A stretch of DNA of 64,000 nt from Olavius algarvensis Delta 4 endosymbiont (lineage in GTDB: Bacteria > Desulfobacterota > Desulfobacteria > Desulfobacterales > CAJINA01), in NCBI GenBank assembly GCA_905176665.1, contig CAJINA010000149.1, positions 1 through 64,000 of the forward strand. Reading direction: 5' to 3'. Positions 1-8,322 of this stretch are shown piece after piece. The notes below the pieces were generated by a model. The model worked only from the letters and a program-made list of their open reading frames with translations. It had not been told where the DNA came from and ran no database searches. A program made the translations under genes and the position numbers. Numbering within the stretch: the stretch's first letter is position 1; every line of letters starts with the position of its first letter.

Positions 1-102
1 ACGCTTCTCAAGCCGTATAGGCGCAATCCGTGGAATCTGTGTAATCCGTGTCTAAAAGAGGTTTGAGCTTGAAGGTTATCTGCCCGAAGGGCATGGCAAA
101 TT

Positions 103-127
103 TCATCCGGCCAGGTCGTCCGGATGA
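103..127. repeat. Hairpin of the AGGTCG-loop repeat family
   Basis: Eight-base arms (TCATCCGG at 103-110, CCGGATGA at 120-127) enclose a loop containing CAGGTCG. A GTCTGCG-type motif follows at about 139-145. The same loop with different but complementary arms recurs near 9930, 21311 and 21542. It lies upstream of the selenoprotein gene at 253. The first 50 bases of the window match, in reverse complement, short fragments repeated near 2510 and 2615. No gene is visible in 1-252. Confidence 0.55.
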
Positions 128-252
128 TATCCGCGTTCGTCTGCGACTAATATAGTGCCGGTTCTAAAATCCAATTGGGCCAGATACTGACAACCGGCAT
201 ATAGGTCTTATGGTGTGGTATCTTACCTGGACCCATTTCAAGGAGGTTTCAA

Positions 253-825
253 ATGAGCTATCTTCTGAAAACAACCGAAGCTGAAAACGCGGAAGGCCAG
301 CTGAAGGCATCCTACAACCTGCTGACCACGATGTTCGAGATGGTTCCCAAGGTCTTCGTCGCCCAGAGCATCCGCCCGGACCTGCTGGAACCCATTGCCA
401 CCTACGTCAACCGTCTGATGATAGAAGACCACGCCCTGCCCAGGGCCACCAAGGAACTCATTGCCGCACACGTTTCAAAACTGAACACCTGTGCCTACTG
501 AGTGGGCGCCCAGAGCGCCATGGCCATGGCGCAAGGATTCACCCGTGAAGAGGTGGACAGCATCCTAGCAGATATAGATAGGTCCGACCTGATCGATATG
601 AAGACAAAACAGTTGCTGCATTTCGCGGAAACGGTAAACAAGAACGCCTACAAGGTCCATGAAGGCACGATTGAAGGATTGCGTGATGTGGGGTGCTCGG
701 ATGAGGAGGTGTTCGAAGCAGTGGCCGTCACGGCCCTGTTCAATTACATGGACCGCATGGCCGATGCACTCGGGGCGCCCATGGAGAACTTTCAGGATAT
801 GGTTGAGCAAATGATGAATGAATAG
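253..825 (+). CDS. AhpD-like / carboxymuconolactone decarboxylase family selenoprotein (in-frame TGA = Sec83)
   Basis: This is a 190-residue AhpD-like alkylhydroperoxidase/CMD-family protein, probably a cytosolic thiol-dependent peroxidase or reductase. The frame is interrupted once, by TGA at 499-501. The context reads KLNTCAY-TGA-VGAQSAMA, which lines up with the family CxxC redox pair, so TGA replaces the second cysteine and gives CxxU (Cys80, Sec83). Homology continues unbroken on both sides (ATKELIAAHVSKLN before, AMAQGFTREEVDSI after). The usual His four residues after the second Cys is Gln here. A strong RBS (AAGGAGG) precedes ATG 253. The gene is monocistronic, with about 250 bp before the next gene. 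Ordinary annotation would split it into two ORFs of 82 and about 107 residues. A nonsense mutation is the alternative but is unlikely, because the TGA sits exactly at a catalytic Cys. Confidence 0.85.
502..540 (+). promoter_or_regulatory. Candidate bacterial SECIS hairpin of the AhpD-like selenoprotein
   Basis: The segment directly 3' of the TGA is GC-rich and self-complementary. A perfect 18-base palindrome lies at 515-532 (GCGCCATGG/CCATGGCGC). An alternative pairing uses GCGCC at 506-510 with GGCGC at 528-532. Bacterial SECIS elements sit within about 40 bases after the UGA inside the coding region, so position and stability fit. The exact fold and the SelB-contacting loop bases cannot be fixed by eye. 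Confidence 0.5.
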
Positions 826-1080
826 CCCCTGACGGTAGCGATAAAAGAGGCTTCAGGATCAGTCGAGTTGACTCGAACATCTGTAACCGCCTTCACCGTT
901 ACTTCGTATTAAAATTCGATAAGTGAAATAGATGGCTTCCAAATCAAAAAATTGCTAAGTTAATTTCTTAAGATCCAAAGGTGCTTTGCAGCGTGTGCCA
1001 TCAAGCTACAGAACCATCCTTCTATAATATCCTAAGTACATAATTTGATAGGACGTATCTCCAAACAAGGAGGAAAGACA

Positions 1081-2355
1081 ATGAGAACTTTCTTAACCAT
1101 GAGTGTATGCCTGATTGCCTTAGTGGTGGCCGGGCTTTATATCGGTGAAGTATACGAGAGGCCACCCGGAGACAGTCTGCTCACGGTTAAAGAAGCACAG
1201 GCTGCCGGTGGTAAAAAGGATAACAAGGGGTCCGCACCGGACCGTTATGTCTATTTCCCCGCTACGGAAACGATGGCGTCGGACGAGATAAGAGTGATTG
1301 CCTGTGGAACCGGGATGCCGGCGGCGCGGCGCGGTGAAGCTGCGACCTGCTGGCTGGTGGAACTGGGCAATGGGGATAAGTTTTTCTTTGATATCGGCAC
1401 CGGCTCCATGGCCAATGTGGCGGCTTTGTTGATCCCCTATGACAACCTCGACAAAGTATTTCTGACCCATCTGCACACCGATCACTGGGGTGACTTCGAT
1501 GCTTTGTGGGCCGGCGGTTGGACAGCGGGACGAACGGAAGCGTTAAAAGTGTGGGGGCCATCGGGCGCAACACCCGAGATGGGTACCAAAGCCGCGATAG
1601 AGAGTTTTATGAAAACCTTTCATTGGGACTACATTACCCGGTTACAGAAACTTGCGTCAGAGCCAGGCAGGATCGAGGTGCATGAATTTGATTATCGCGG
1701 TGAAAATCAGGTCGTCTATAATGAAAATGGTGTCAAAATCCGCAGCTTCCCGGCCATTCATTCCGGCGACGGATCTGTAAGTTATGCCCTCGAATGGAAA
1801 GGGCACAAGTTGGTGTTCGGTGGTGACACCTTTCCCAACAAGTGGTTTATTAAATATGCCCAGGATGCAGACTTTGTGGTGCACGAATGTATGCACCTAC
1901 CGGGGCAGATGGTCGAATGGTATAATCAGGCCCCGCCGGTGGCGCTCTATGTGGCGACCCAGATTCACACATCGCCCCAGGCCTTTGGCAAGATCATGAG
2001 CACTATCAAACCGCGGCGTGCCGTGGCCTACCATTTTTTCAACGAAGAAAGCACCCGCTATGCGATCTACGAGAGTATACGTGAGGTCTATGACGGTCCG
2101 CTTTCAATGGCAGCCGATATGATGGTCTGGAATATCACCAAGGATAAGATCACTGAGCGTATGGCCGTTTCACCGGATGATGCCTGGAGCGTACCCGGAT
2201 CGAAGCCACCGCCGGTTGGTAAACCCGGCCAGGTCCCCCCACAGTTGAGTCAAGAAATGGAGGCTGGTTCCTGGGATGTTAGCGATGTGGAAGCCAACAT
2301 GGTCAAAAAGTTCATGAAAGATTACAACCTGGATCCGAAAAAGATGAAAAAATAG
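1081..2355 (+). CDS. Exported MBL-fold metallo-hydrolase (GntH/RNase Z-like subgroup)
   Basis: A 424-residue metallo-beta-lactamase-fold hydrolase. The N-terminus (about 1-20) is a signal peptide or membrane anchor, followed by a Lys/Gly-rich linker and then the MBL domain. The metal motif HxHxDH is at residues 130-135 (THLHTDH). Further ligands are likely His in the AIHSGDG segment, Asp in GGDTFPN and a late His in AYHFF. ATG 1081 is chosen because a near-perfect RBS (AAGGAGGAAAG) precedes it; an upstream in-frame start at 1045 lacks one. I recall this subgroup being named after GntH of guanitoxin biosynthesis in public annotation, which does not prove that role. The substrate is unknown. 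The gene stands alone and is followed by a hairpin at 2405. Confidence 0.8.
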   Translation: MRTFLTMSVCLIALVVAGLYIGEVYERPPGDSLLTVKEAQAAGGKKDNKGSAPDRYVYFPATETMASDEIRVIACGTGMPAARRGEAATCWLVELGNGDKFFFDIGTGSMANVAALLIPYDNLDKVFLTHLHTDHWGDFDALWAGGWTAGRTEALKVWGPSGATPEMGTKAAIESFMKTFHWDYITRLQKLASEPGRIEVHEFDYRGENQVVYNENGVKIRSFPAIHSGDGSVSYALEWKGHKLVFGGDTFPNKWFIKYAQDADFVVHECMHLPGQMVEWYNQAPPVALYVATQIHTSPQAFGKIMSTIKPRRAVAYHFFNEESTRYAIYESIREVYDGPLSMAADMMVWNITKDKITERMAVSPDDAWSVPGSKPPPVGKPGQVPPQLSQEMEAGSWDVSDVEANMVKKFMKDYNLDPKKMKK

Positions 2356-2404
2356 AACTGCCAAGAAACCGGAAACTATGCATGCCATGGTTTCCAGCTT
2401 GGAA

Positions 2405-2433
2405 AGCGTGGATTCTCGTTAGGAGTCCACGCT
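2405..2433 (+). terminator. Hairpin terminator after the MBL hydrolase
   Basis: Arms AGCGTGGA (2405-2412) and TCCACGCT (2426-2433) form an 8-bp stem, followed by an AT-rich tract (ATTTCATTATAATT). It lies 50 bases after the stop codon of the gene ending at 2355. The T-run is imperfect, so efficiency is uncertain. Confidence 0.55.
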
Positions 2434-2986
2434 ATTTCATTATAATTGTTGTAAACAATGTCAGGCCCTGCGGGCAGAAAACCTTCAAGCAAAAACCTTT
2501 TTCAGACACGGATTTGCGCCTATGCGGCTTGAAAACCGTTCCACGGGTTCCACTGTTATGAGCTTCGCGAAGGCCAAAATCTGAAAACCTTTTTCAGACA
2601 GGATCAACAGGATTGCGCCTATGTGGCTTGAGAACCGTTCGACATGATTTTAAAGAGTATTTTCAGTTCCCGGAAGAAACTGAAAATGTTTCAGCCGCTT
2701 CGCGGAGGTGTAACACTGAGTCACCCGCCTATTCTTGATATTATTCAGCGCCATATCACCGGCTCCATAGCCTCCTCTGGATACCGGATCGCGTCCGGCA
2801 TGACGACCTTAAAACAAAACCAGTTAGCCACACCGTGTTCTGACACCCGATCCCTGTCTCCCGACATCTTGGTTTTCTTGCCATAGGCAATGGACCCGTG
2901 GGCGCGGCCTTCCGGGACGTGCACACAGGTTTTTATCCGGTTGATCCTGTATATCCTGTCAAAAAATGCCCTTGAAAGGTCTTAAT
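2434..2986. other. Non-coding stretch built from repeat fragments
   Basis: No credible gene is visible. The stretch contains two copies of a short motif around GCGCCTATGNGGCTTGA (about 2515-2540 and 2615-2640), which also appears inverted at 1-35. It also contains fragments such as GGATCGCGTCCGGCATGACG near 2787-2806, resembling the REP-like sequence at 19446-19482. An 80-codon ORF starting at 2644 overlaps these fragments and looks spurious. Confidence 0.5.
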
Positions 2987-3068
2987 CGCGAAGCGATGGC
3001 TACCCAAGTCCGGCTCAGTCGGCCGGGCTCGTCTGCGTGGGTTGAGCGAGTAAAACGAGCGGGCGGCA
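2987..3068 (+). repeat. Dispersed ~80-bp repeat, copy A
   Basis: The copy reads GCGAAGCGATGGCTACCCAAG, a GTCCGG/CCGGGC hairpin, then CGTCTGCGTGGGTTGAGCGAG and a GCGGGCGGC end. The same layout occurs inverted at 9811-9892 and 21269-21352 and direct at 21529-21605. The copy lies just downstream of the UbiA gene's stop codon. It looks like a REP/BIME-type intergenic element. Confidence 0.7.
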
Positions 3069-3081
3069 AAATCTTTGGGAT

Positions 3082-4044
3082 TTATACGGCTGGAAAAAAA
3101 GCCAGATGCACCATGCGGACCAACACCAACAGGAAAAACGCCAACGGGAAATAGCTGGCCCGGTTGAATAAGGCCATGGCCATTTCACGCTCCAGGGATT
3201 CGGCCAGCTTTAAGGCGGGTAACAAAAGCAAGTAGACATTGATCATTAGAGCAGCGGCAAGGTAAACCGGAGAGAAGGTCAGGGGAGAAGCCCAGAAAAC
3301 AGCCACCGCCAGAAACGTGGCAACCACCAGACAGCCCAGACTTAGAAGCCCGGCCCGCCGAAGCCCCAGGCTGGTAGGGATGGTCTTGGCATTGAAGCGC
3401 CGGTCCTCCTCGATATCCGTCCAGTCGGCCGGTATGTTCTGGCCGCCGATCTCCCAGAAGAAAATCCACAGAAAAAGACAGATCAGAAATACAGGCGGCG
3501 GATCCGGGTTGACCGCGTATATCGCCGCCAGGGGGCCGCAGGTCTTGACAGCCCCGTTGACCAGGGCGCGCAGCGGGAACACGTTGCCCAGCAGACAGTA
3601 GATGATTTCCAGAAGGCAACCAGCCAGAAAAATCCACAGGCAAACCGGGTTGAGAATATAGGCTCCGGCCATGGTCACCAGGGACCAGCCCACGGCCCAG
3701 GCCAGACCGGCTGAGAAACTCAACGCGCCCTTGGCCAGGGGGTGACGGATCATCACGCCGTCCAGGTAGTCTTCAGAATCGTCGAAACCTCCGGCAGCGG
3801 CCTTTTTGCGATCGCTGTGATAATCGGTCAGGTCATTTACGGCATAAACGGCCGTATAGCCGGCAAACGCGGTGATGATGCCTATCGTGATCACGGATAG
3901 GGGTGGAAAATGACCAAGGCAGAGCAACGCTGCCAGGGCTGGCGTGGTCATGTCGATCAAGCCGTGGGGTGTCCGCGAAAGGGCCCAGAAAAGGTTCAGT
4001 TTGCGCTGCATTGTCGGGGGTAATTGGAAAAAGCTGCTTATCAA
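3082..4044 (-). CDS. UbiA-family prenyltransferase
   Basis: A 320-residue integral membrane prenyltransferase with about eight to nine hydrophobic helices. The first Asp-rich motif is NDLTDYHSD at residues 70-78. The second is DWTDIEED at about 207-214. Both bind Mg2+-diphosphate in UbiA enzymes. The start is TTG 4044, preceded by GAGGG at good spacing; an ATG 11 codons further in has no RBS. The acceptor substrate (quinone, chlorophyll-like or lipid) cannot be deduced. The gene is alone and convergent with nothing; the next gene to the right is divergent at 4267. Confidence 0.85.
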   Translation of the reverse strand: MISSFFQLPPTMQRKLNLFWALSRTPHGLIDMTTPALAALLCLGHFPPLSVITIGIITAFAGYTAVYAVNDLTDYHSDRKKAAAGGFDDSEDYLDGVMIRHPLAKGALSFSAGLAWAVGWSLVTMAGAYILNPVCLWIFLAGCLLEIIYCLLGNVFPLRALVNGAVKTCGPLAAIYAVNPDPPPVFLICLFLWIFFWEIGGQNIPADWTDIEEDRRFNAKTIPTSLGLRRAGLLSLGCLVVATFLAVAVFWASPLTFSPVYLAAALMINVYLLLLPALKLAESLEREMAMALFNRASYFPLAFFLLVLVRMVHLAFFPAV

Positions 4045-4266
4045 ATTTCGTCCCTCTGAATCGGTAAAAAATTGTCGCCACTATAGCATGGCTGCCATAT
4101 GCTGTCATCCATAATTGAAGCCGGGTGAACAGCGTGACAGTTTGTTTTTATTATTGAAATTTTACTGAATACCTGTCAAAAATGATTTTAGTATATCTTA
4201 AGCAAGGTGCTTTGATAAGCGCCCCTGAACCTATTTTTTAAGAATCGATTAGAAACGGAGGTCAAA

Positions 4267-4704
4267 ATGCGCATGAAGGTTCGCTCCGGCTCCCCCATTC
4301 TTTTCTTCACACTCTTCATCCTTATGACTACGCTTCTCGCAAATCCGACATTTGCCGGATCCGCATCTATAAACTGCAAGGCCCATGAAGGACCATGCTG
4401 GCAGCCACTTGGCAAGGAAACCGTCATCCTGGAAATAGCCCCGCGACCGGTAAGAGCCATGCAGGATTCAATTTTTAAGGTGAAGATTACTGGTGATCAA
4501 CCGAAGAAAGGGCTCTACCTTGACCTGGGAATGCCGGCCATGAAAATGGGGCCGAACCGGGTCATGCTGAAACCAGACGGCAACGGAAACTACACAGGCA
4601 AGGGTGTCATTGTAAGGTGCAAAAGCGGGCGCCGGACGTGGTTTGCCAATGTGGTCGTTCCCGGTGCCGGAGAGGTCAAATTTATCTTCGATGTCGTTTA
4701 TTGA
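4267..4704 (+). CDS. Exported FixH/YtkA-like protein
   Basis: A 145-residue secreted or membrane-anchored protein. The N-terminal signal peptide runs to about residue 30 (hydrophobic stretch ending LANPTFAG). The mature part has the beta-rich pattern of FixH/YtkA-like domains, including LGMPAMKMGPN, which resembles the methionine-containing metal-linked loop found in these domains. Two Cys (SINCKAHEGPCW) may form a disulfide. ATG 4267 follows GGAGGTCAAA. The last 14 bases overlap the start of the SafE-like gene, so the two are probably translationally coupled. A role in copper handling or cytochrome oxidase assembly is suggested by the pairing but is an inference. Confidence 0.65.
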   Translation: MRMKVRSGSPILFFTLFILMTTLLANPTFAGSASINCKAHEGPCWQPLGKETVILEIAPRPVRAMQDSIFKVKITGDQPKKGLYLDLGMPAMKMGPNRVMLKPDGNGNYTGKGVIVRCKSGRRTWFANVVVPGAGEVKFIFDVVY

Positions 4705-5383
4705 TCCCCTATATCCCGTTTTTCTGGTTGCCGGATTCACGGTGGGCCTCGGGCACTGCGTCGGTATGTGCGGCCCCATCGTGGTGTCCTTGTCGCTGAA
4801 CCTGAAGGGGCGCAACCTGTTTGTGCCCCATCTGCTCTACAATGTCGGCCGGGTCATTACCTATACTCTCCTGGGGGGGCTGATGGGCGCTACCGGCTCC
4901 TTCTCTATGGTGGCGGCCAATATCGCGGGAATTCAAAGGGGAGCCCTGATCTTTTCCGGTGTCCTGGTCATCGTCATGGCGCTCGCCCTCAGCGGCTGGC
5001 TGCCTTTAGGCAGAAAGATAGAAGATAAGGTGAATCCCCATGGATGGATTTCCCTCGGATACCAGAAGATGTCCCAAATAAACACCACCGCCGCTTACTT
5101 CCCGGTCGGGTTGCTACTTGGTCTGTTGCCCTGCGGCCCGGTCTATACAGCTCTATTAGCTGCAGCCGGCGCTGGTATGGATACGCCGACAATGACAGAA
5201 GGCATTATAAAAGGCATGGGGGTCATGTTCTGCTTTGGACTCGGGACCGTTCCCACCCTGTTCGTAATTGCCAAATTGGTGGACATGGGGTGGCTGAAGA
5301 ACCGGGAAATTATCTATCGAATCGGCACTGTCCTGATGCTGATTGTGGGGATGTATTTTATCTATCAAGGGGTTACCTTTTGA
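4691..5383 (+). CDS. SafE/DsbD-like (UreH-type) transmembrane protein
   Basis: A 230-residue polytopic inner-membrane protein with about six TM helices. It belongs to the sulfite-exporter SafE / DsbD_2 / UreH-type group. The signature GLGHCVGMCGP places Cys at 23 and 27 in the first helix; a second half carries GLLPCGPVYTALLAAA. These paired Cys/Pro motifs are characteristic of transmembrane thiol or metal transport proteins. The start is ATG 4691 (MSFIDPLYPV), which overlaps the preceding gene by 14 bases; an earlier in-frame ATG at 4643 would add a non-hydrophobic extension. Together with the FixH-like protein this resembles copper delivery modules for terminal oxidases. Confidence 0.75.
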   Translation: MSFIDPLYPVFLVAGFTVGLGHCVGMCGPIVVSLSLNLKGRNLFVPHLLYNVGRVITYTLLGGLMGATGSFSMVAANIAGIQRGALIFSGVLVIVMALALSGWLPLGRKIEDKVNPHGWISLGYQKMSQINTTAAYFPVGLLLGLLPCGPVYTALLAAAGAGMDTPTMTEGIIKGMGVMFCFGLGTVPTLFVIAKLVDMGWLKNREIIYRIGTVLMLIVGMYFIYQGVTF

Positions 5384-5685
5384 AATCACCTTGTTCACAA
5401 ACTTGTATCAGCCCTTATTCACACAACCACCTAAAATCCCATAAAAATCGAACGAAAACCAACGCTACCTCATGATAATTGCCAACTGTTTAAATATCAC
5501 CACCTCCTTCCTAAATTGCATAAGCAGTGACCAAATATCACCAAGCCCGCGTGATCTTATATAAGGTCAGTTATCCCCGCCCTGGAAAATATATCATTTG
5601 ATAACGATTGGTTATTCTCGTCTCTGTGGGAAAGTGCCCGAAATGGTACGAAACCTGCTTTATGTTTATATCCCGACATATAATA
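5384..5685. other. Intergenic region without recognised features
   Basis: No credible reading frame, RNA gene or terminator is seen between the SafE-like gene and the palindromic element that starts at 5686. The stretch is AT-rich relative to its surroundings. An overlapping 79-codon ORF starting at 5598 runs into the repeat and is judged spurious. Confidence 0.4.
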
Positions 5686-5843
5686 TAGAAGCTATCTCAA
5701 AAGTGGATTTTGGTCCAAGGTTCAGTCTTTCCATCCTCCGTAGCAGGCGACTGCGGAAGACGGGACGCTATGCGAGCGACACCCGACAGGCAAGGTGCCG
5801 AATGGTGAGATTGGGCCAAAAGGTGTTTTTGAGATAGCTTCTA
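5686..5843 (+). repeat. Palindromic 3'-type element, copy E1
   Basis: Outer arms TAGAAGCTATCTCAAAA (5686-5702) and its exact complement ending at 5843 are followed inward by TTTTGGTCCAA versus TTGGGCCAAAA. The conserved block GAGATTGGGCCAAAAG is at about 5807-5822. The centre is longer and diverged from the other copies but carries its own hairpin (CCGTAG/CTGCGG). Related copies are at 26111, 38884, 44049 and 54679. This is the only copy not touching a recognisable stop codon. Confidence 0.8.
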
Positions 5844-5884
5844 CCCCAAATGCGTCTGGGCGGCAAACTAAGGGAGGTTACCAA

Positions 5885-7366
5885 ATGGCCGCCGACAGTC
5901 CATTTATCGCCATTACCGGAGTCCCCTACCTGGATGTTCTCATCCTGATCTTGCTGCTTTCGGCAGCACTATATCTTGCCCGTGAACCTTTTCACAGGGC
6001 GATCCGGTCTTTAAGCAAAGTTGTTTACAACGGTATGCGCCTGGCCGCACGCTCGGTCAAGCTCTCCGAAACGCGCCTGGTGGAACGCAACCGGGACGTG
6101 CTGATCGCCGAAGGCAAAGAAAATGCCGAACGGATTATCGAAAGAGACTTCGAACGGCTGTCCAATGCCGTGAACCGCGATCTCCAGAAATATCCGAAAC
6201 TCCACCGGCAACTGGCCGACACGGTCGCCAAACTGGAAGACAATTATTCGGCCAGCGCCGAGGTCCAGCCCGAGCTGCCGGCCTGGGTTCCAGTGATCGA
6301 TTCCATCTCCAAAATCGACCACAAGGGCGATGCCATGGTGGCCAACATCCTCGAAGAGATTCACAAAACCATAGAGGATCAGCACAAAGCGGCCACGGAC
6401 AACTACCGCACCGACTGCACCCGCCGCCACCGTATCATGCACAAGATGATGCCCTTCTGGCGGCAGGTGATCAAAAAGCTCGACACGGTGGGAACTTCTA
6501 TCAAAAGACTAAACAGTCGTGCAGCCAGCGTAGACCGCTATATTCATGACTATGAGGAGATTCACTCGCAGACGGACAAAGCCGCCCGCAAGCTCTCTTC
6601 TTCTTCGCTGACCCAGTTCTTTATCTCCGGCCTGGTGCTGGCCATCGCCTTTGGCGGCGCCCTGGTGAATTTCAACCTCATCGCCCTGCCCATGTCCGAG
6701 ATGGTCGGCGGTGCCAGCTACATCGGCAGCTTCAAGACCTCGGACGTGGCCGGCCTGGTCATCATCCTGGTAGAGCTGACCATGGGCCTGTTCCTGATGG
6801 AGTCGCTGCGCATTACCCGCCTGTTTCCCATTATCCACAGCATGGATGACCGCATGCGTTTCTGGATGATCTGGATCACCTTGACCCTGCTGGCCACCCT
6901 GGCAGGCGTGGAGTCGGCCCTGGCCTTCATGCGTGACCGGATTGCCCACGACATGGAAATGCTGCGCCAGACCCTGAGTGGAGTAGACAAGAACATCATG
7001 GCCCCGAGTATGATCCCTACCATCGGCCAGATGGTCATGGGATTCATCCTGCCTTTTGCCCTGGCGTTCGTGGCTATCCCTCTGGAGTCGTTCATCTCAT
7101 CATCGCGAACTGTGCTGGGCATCATGGGTGCCTGGGGCCTGCGTGCCACGGCCTTCTGCCTGCGCCTGGCCGGAAACATGTCCCTGTATCTCGGTAAGTT
7201 TGTGGTGGATCTTTACGATGTACTTATCTTCCCGGGTTTGTGGATAGAGACCATCTGGCAACGCAGTCCAACAGAAGCAAAGCCGAAGACCGTACAAAAG
7301 AAAAGAAAGGCTAAAAAACCCAATCTCCAGGAAGCCACGGAAGAAATAGCGGCCGGATCAAATTAG
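5885..7366 (+). CDS. Unrecognised multi-pass membrane protein with coiled-coil region
   Basis: I do not recognise this 493-residue protein. One hydrophobic helix lies near residues 15-30. A long polar, probably helical segment (about 40-245) follows, rich in Glu/Arg/Lys heptad-like patterns. About five further membrane helices (about 250-445) come next, then a very basic tail (KKRKAKKP). The start is ATG 5885, after GGGAGG; the longer frame from 5795 reads through repeat E1 and is rejected. The gene is followed 34 bases later by a VWA-like lipoprotein gene, and the pair probably forms one operon. The architecture suggests an envelope-spanning structural or mechanosensing component, but this is speculative. 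Confidence 0.7.
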   Translation: MAADSPFIAITGVPYLDVLILILLLSAALYLAREPFHRAIRSLSKVVYNGMRLAARSVKLSETRLVERNRDVLIAEGKENAERIIERDFERLSNAVNRDLQKYPKLHRQLADTVAKLEDNYSASAEVQPELPAWVPVIDSISKIDHKGDAMVANILEEIHKTIEDQHKAATDNYRTDCTRRHRIMHKMMPFWRQVIKKLDTVGTSIKRLNSRAASVDRYIHDYEEIHSQTDKAARKLSSSSLTQFFISGLVLAIAFGGALVNFNLIALPMSEMVGGASYIGSFKTSDVAGLVIILVELTMGLFLMESLRITRLFPIIHSMDDRMRFWMIWITLTLLATLAGVESALAFMRDRIAHDMEMLRQTLSGVDKNIMAPSMIPTIGQMVMGFILPFALAFVAIPLESFISSSRTVLGIMGAWGLRATAFCLRLAGNMSLYLGKFVVDLYDVLIFPGLWIETIWQRSPTEAKPKTVQKKRKAKKPNLQEATEEIAAGSN

Positions 7367-7400
7367 AATCCGGATGTGAGAAGCAAAAAGGAGATCCGCC

Positions 7401-8048
7401 ATGAAAAATTTAGTCATCATATGCTGCTGCGCCGTGCTACTGCTGGCCGGCTGTGGCGAACCGCAAAACCGGGCCAAGGGGGTGTACATGTTGCTGGACA
7501 CCTCCGGGACCTATGCCCTTGAACTGAAAAAGGCACAAAACATTCTCAACTACCTGCTGGGAACCCTGCAGCCCAAGGACACCCTGGCCGTTGCCCGCAT
7601 CGACACCGGCAGTTTCAGCGAAAAAGACATCATCGCCAAGGTCACGTTCGACACACGGCCCTCTGTGGCCAACAACCAGAAACGGGCCTTTAAAACCACC
7701 CTGGACGGGTTTATCGGATCTGTAAAGAGCAGCCGCTATACCGATATCTCGGGCGGTATGCTCCAGGCCATCGAATACCTCAACGAAGCCGGCTCCGGCC
7801 AGAACTACATCCTGATTTTCAGCGATCTCAAGGAAGATTTGAAAAAGGGCTTTGTGCGCGATGTGCCTTTTGAACTGGACAACTACCGCGTGGTGGCTTT
7901 GAACGTTACCAAACTCAGAGCCGACAATGTGGATCCCAAGGTGTACATGGGGCGCGTGGCCCAGTGGCAGGGCAAGGTCGAAGAAGGCGGTGGTAAATGG
8001 AAGGTGATCAATGACCTGGAGCGGTTGGAGAACTTATTTGTGCTTTAG
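7401..8048 (+). CDS. VWA-like lipoprotein
   Basis: A 215-residue lipoprotein: signal peptide with lipobox LAGC at Cys18. A von Willebrand A-like fold follows. The strand ending in DTSGT (residues 33-37) resembles a MIDAS loop, and IFSDLKED supplies the later Asp motif. Excellent RBS (AAGGAG) before ATG 7401. The gene is 34 bases downstream of the membrane protein at 5885 and likely acts with it at the periplasmic face of a membrane. The last third (NVDPKVYMGRVAQWQGKVEEG) is almost repeated in a pseudogene remnant at 9629-9772, so a paralog once lay nearby. Confidence 0.7.
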   Translation: MKNLVIICCCAVLLLAGCGEPQNRAKGVYMLLDTSGTYALELKKAQNILNYLLGTLQPKDTLAVARIDTGSFSEKDIIAKVTFDTRPSVANNQKRAFKTTLDGFIGSVKSSRYTDISGGMLQAIEYLNEAGSGQNYILIFSDLKEDLKKGFVRDVPFELDNYRVVALNVTKLRADNVDPKVYMGRVAQWQGKVEEGGGKWKVINDLERLENLFVL

Positions 8049-8084
8049 AGGTTAGTTCTGGATCTGAGAGGTATATGCACTGTT

Positions 8085-8313
8085 TTGGCTCTCCGCTCTT
8101 GCTAGCAGCAACGGGATGTCGAACCGCTCGGCATTGGTCCCGATGCGGGTTCAGTAATTGCGAGGGCCCGGTGAGAGCCGCACCTCAGCCAGCGCCGATG
8201 TCCGCTCCACCAAGTAGACTCGCAGGCCCTTTAAACTGGTATCGGGTGTCTACACCCCCGGCATAGTCGATGCCGACGAAACGGGTAAACTTTGGCAAAC
8301 GGATGAAGGCCAT
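8085..8313 (-). pseudogene. Remnant of a protein with an FVGIDYAG N-terminus
   Basis: Reading leftward from ATG 8313 gives MAFIRLPKFTRFVGIDYAGG, an N-terminus like that of ribonuclease H-fold DUF429-type proteins. A frameshift then moves the homologous frame to LRVYLVERTSALAEVRLSPG. A stop codon follows where a Trp would be expected (NY-stop-TRIG). The reading continues as NAERFDIPLLLA before it fades. Frameshift, nonsense codon and missing C-terminus all indicate decay. The family assignment rests only on the GIDY motif. Confidence 0.45.
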
Positions 8314-8322
8314 GGCTTTATA

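Noticed and set aside
2644..2886. 80-codon ORF
   Set aside because: It overlaps repeat fragments, has no RBS and encodes no recognisable protein.
5598..5837. 79-codon ORF across repeat E1
   Set aside because: It reads into a palindromic repeat and its composition (Arg/Ser-rich) is typical of non-coding frames.
5795..5884. Upstream extension of the membrane protein gene
   Set aside because: The first 30 codons lie mainly in repeat E1; a strong RBS precedes ATG 5885.
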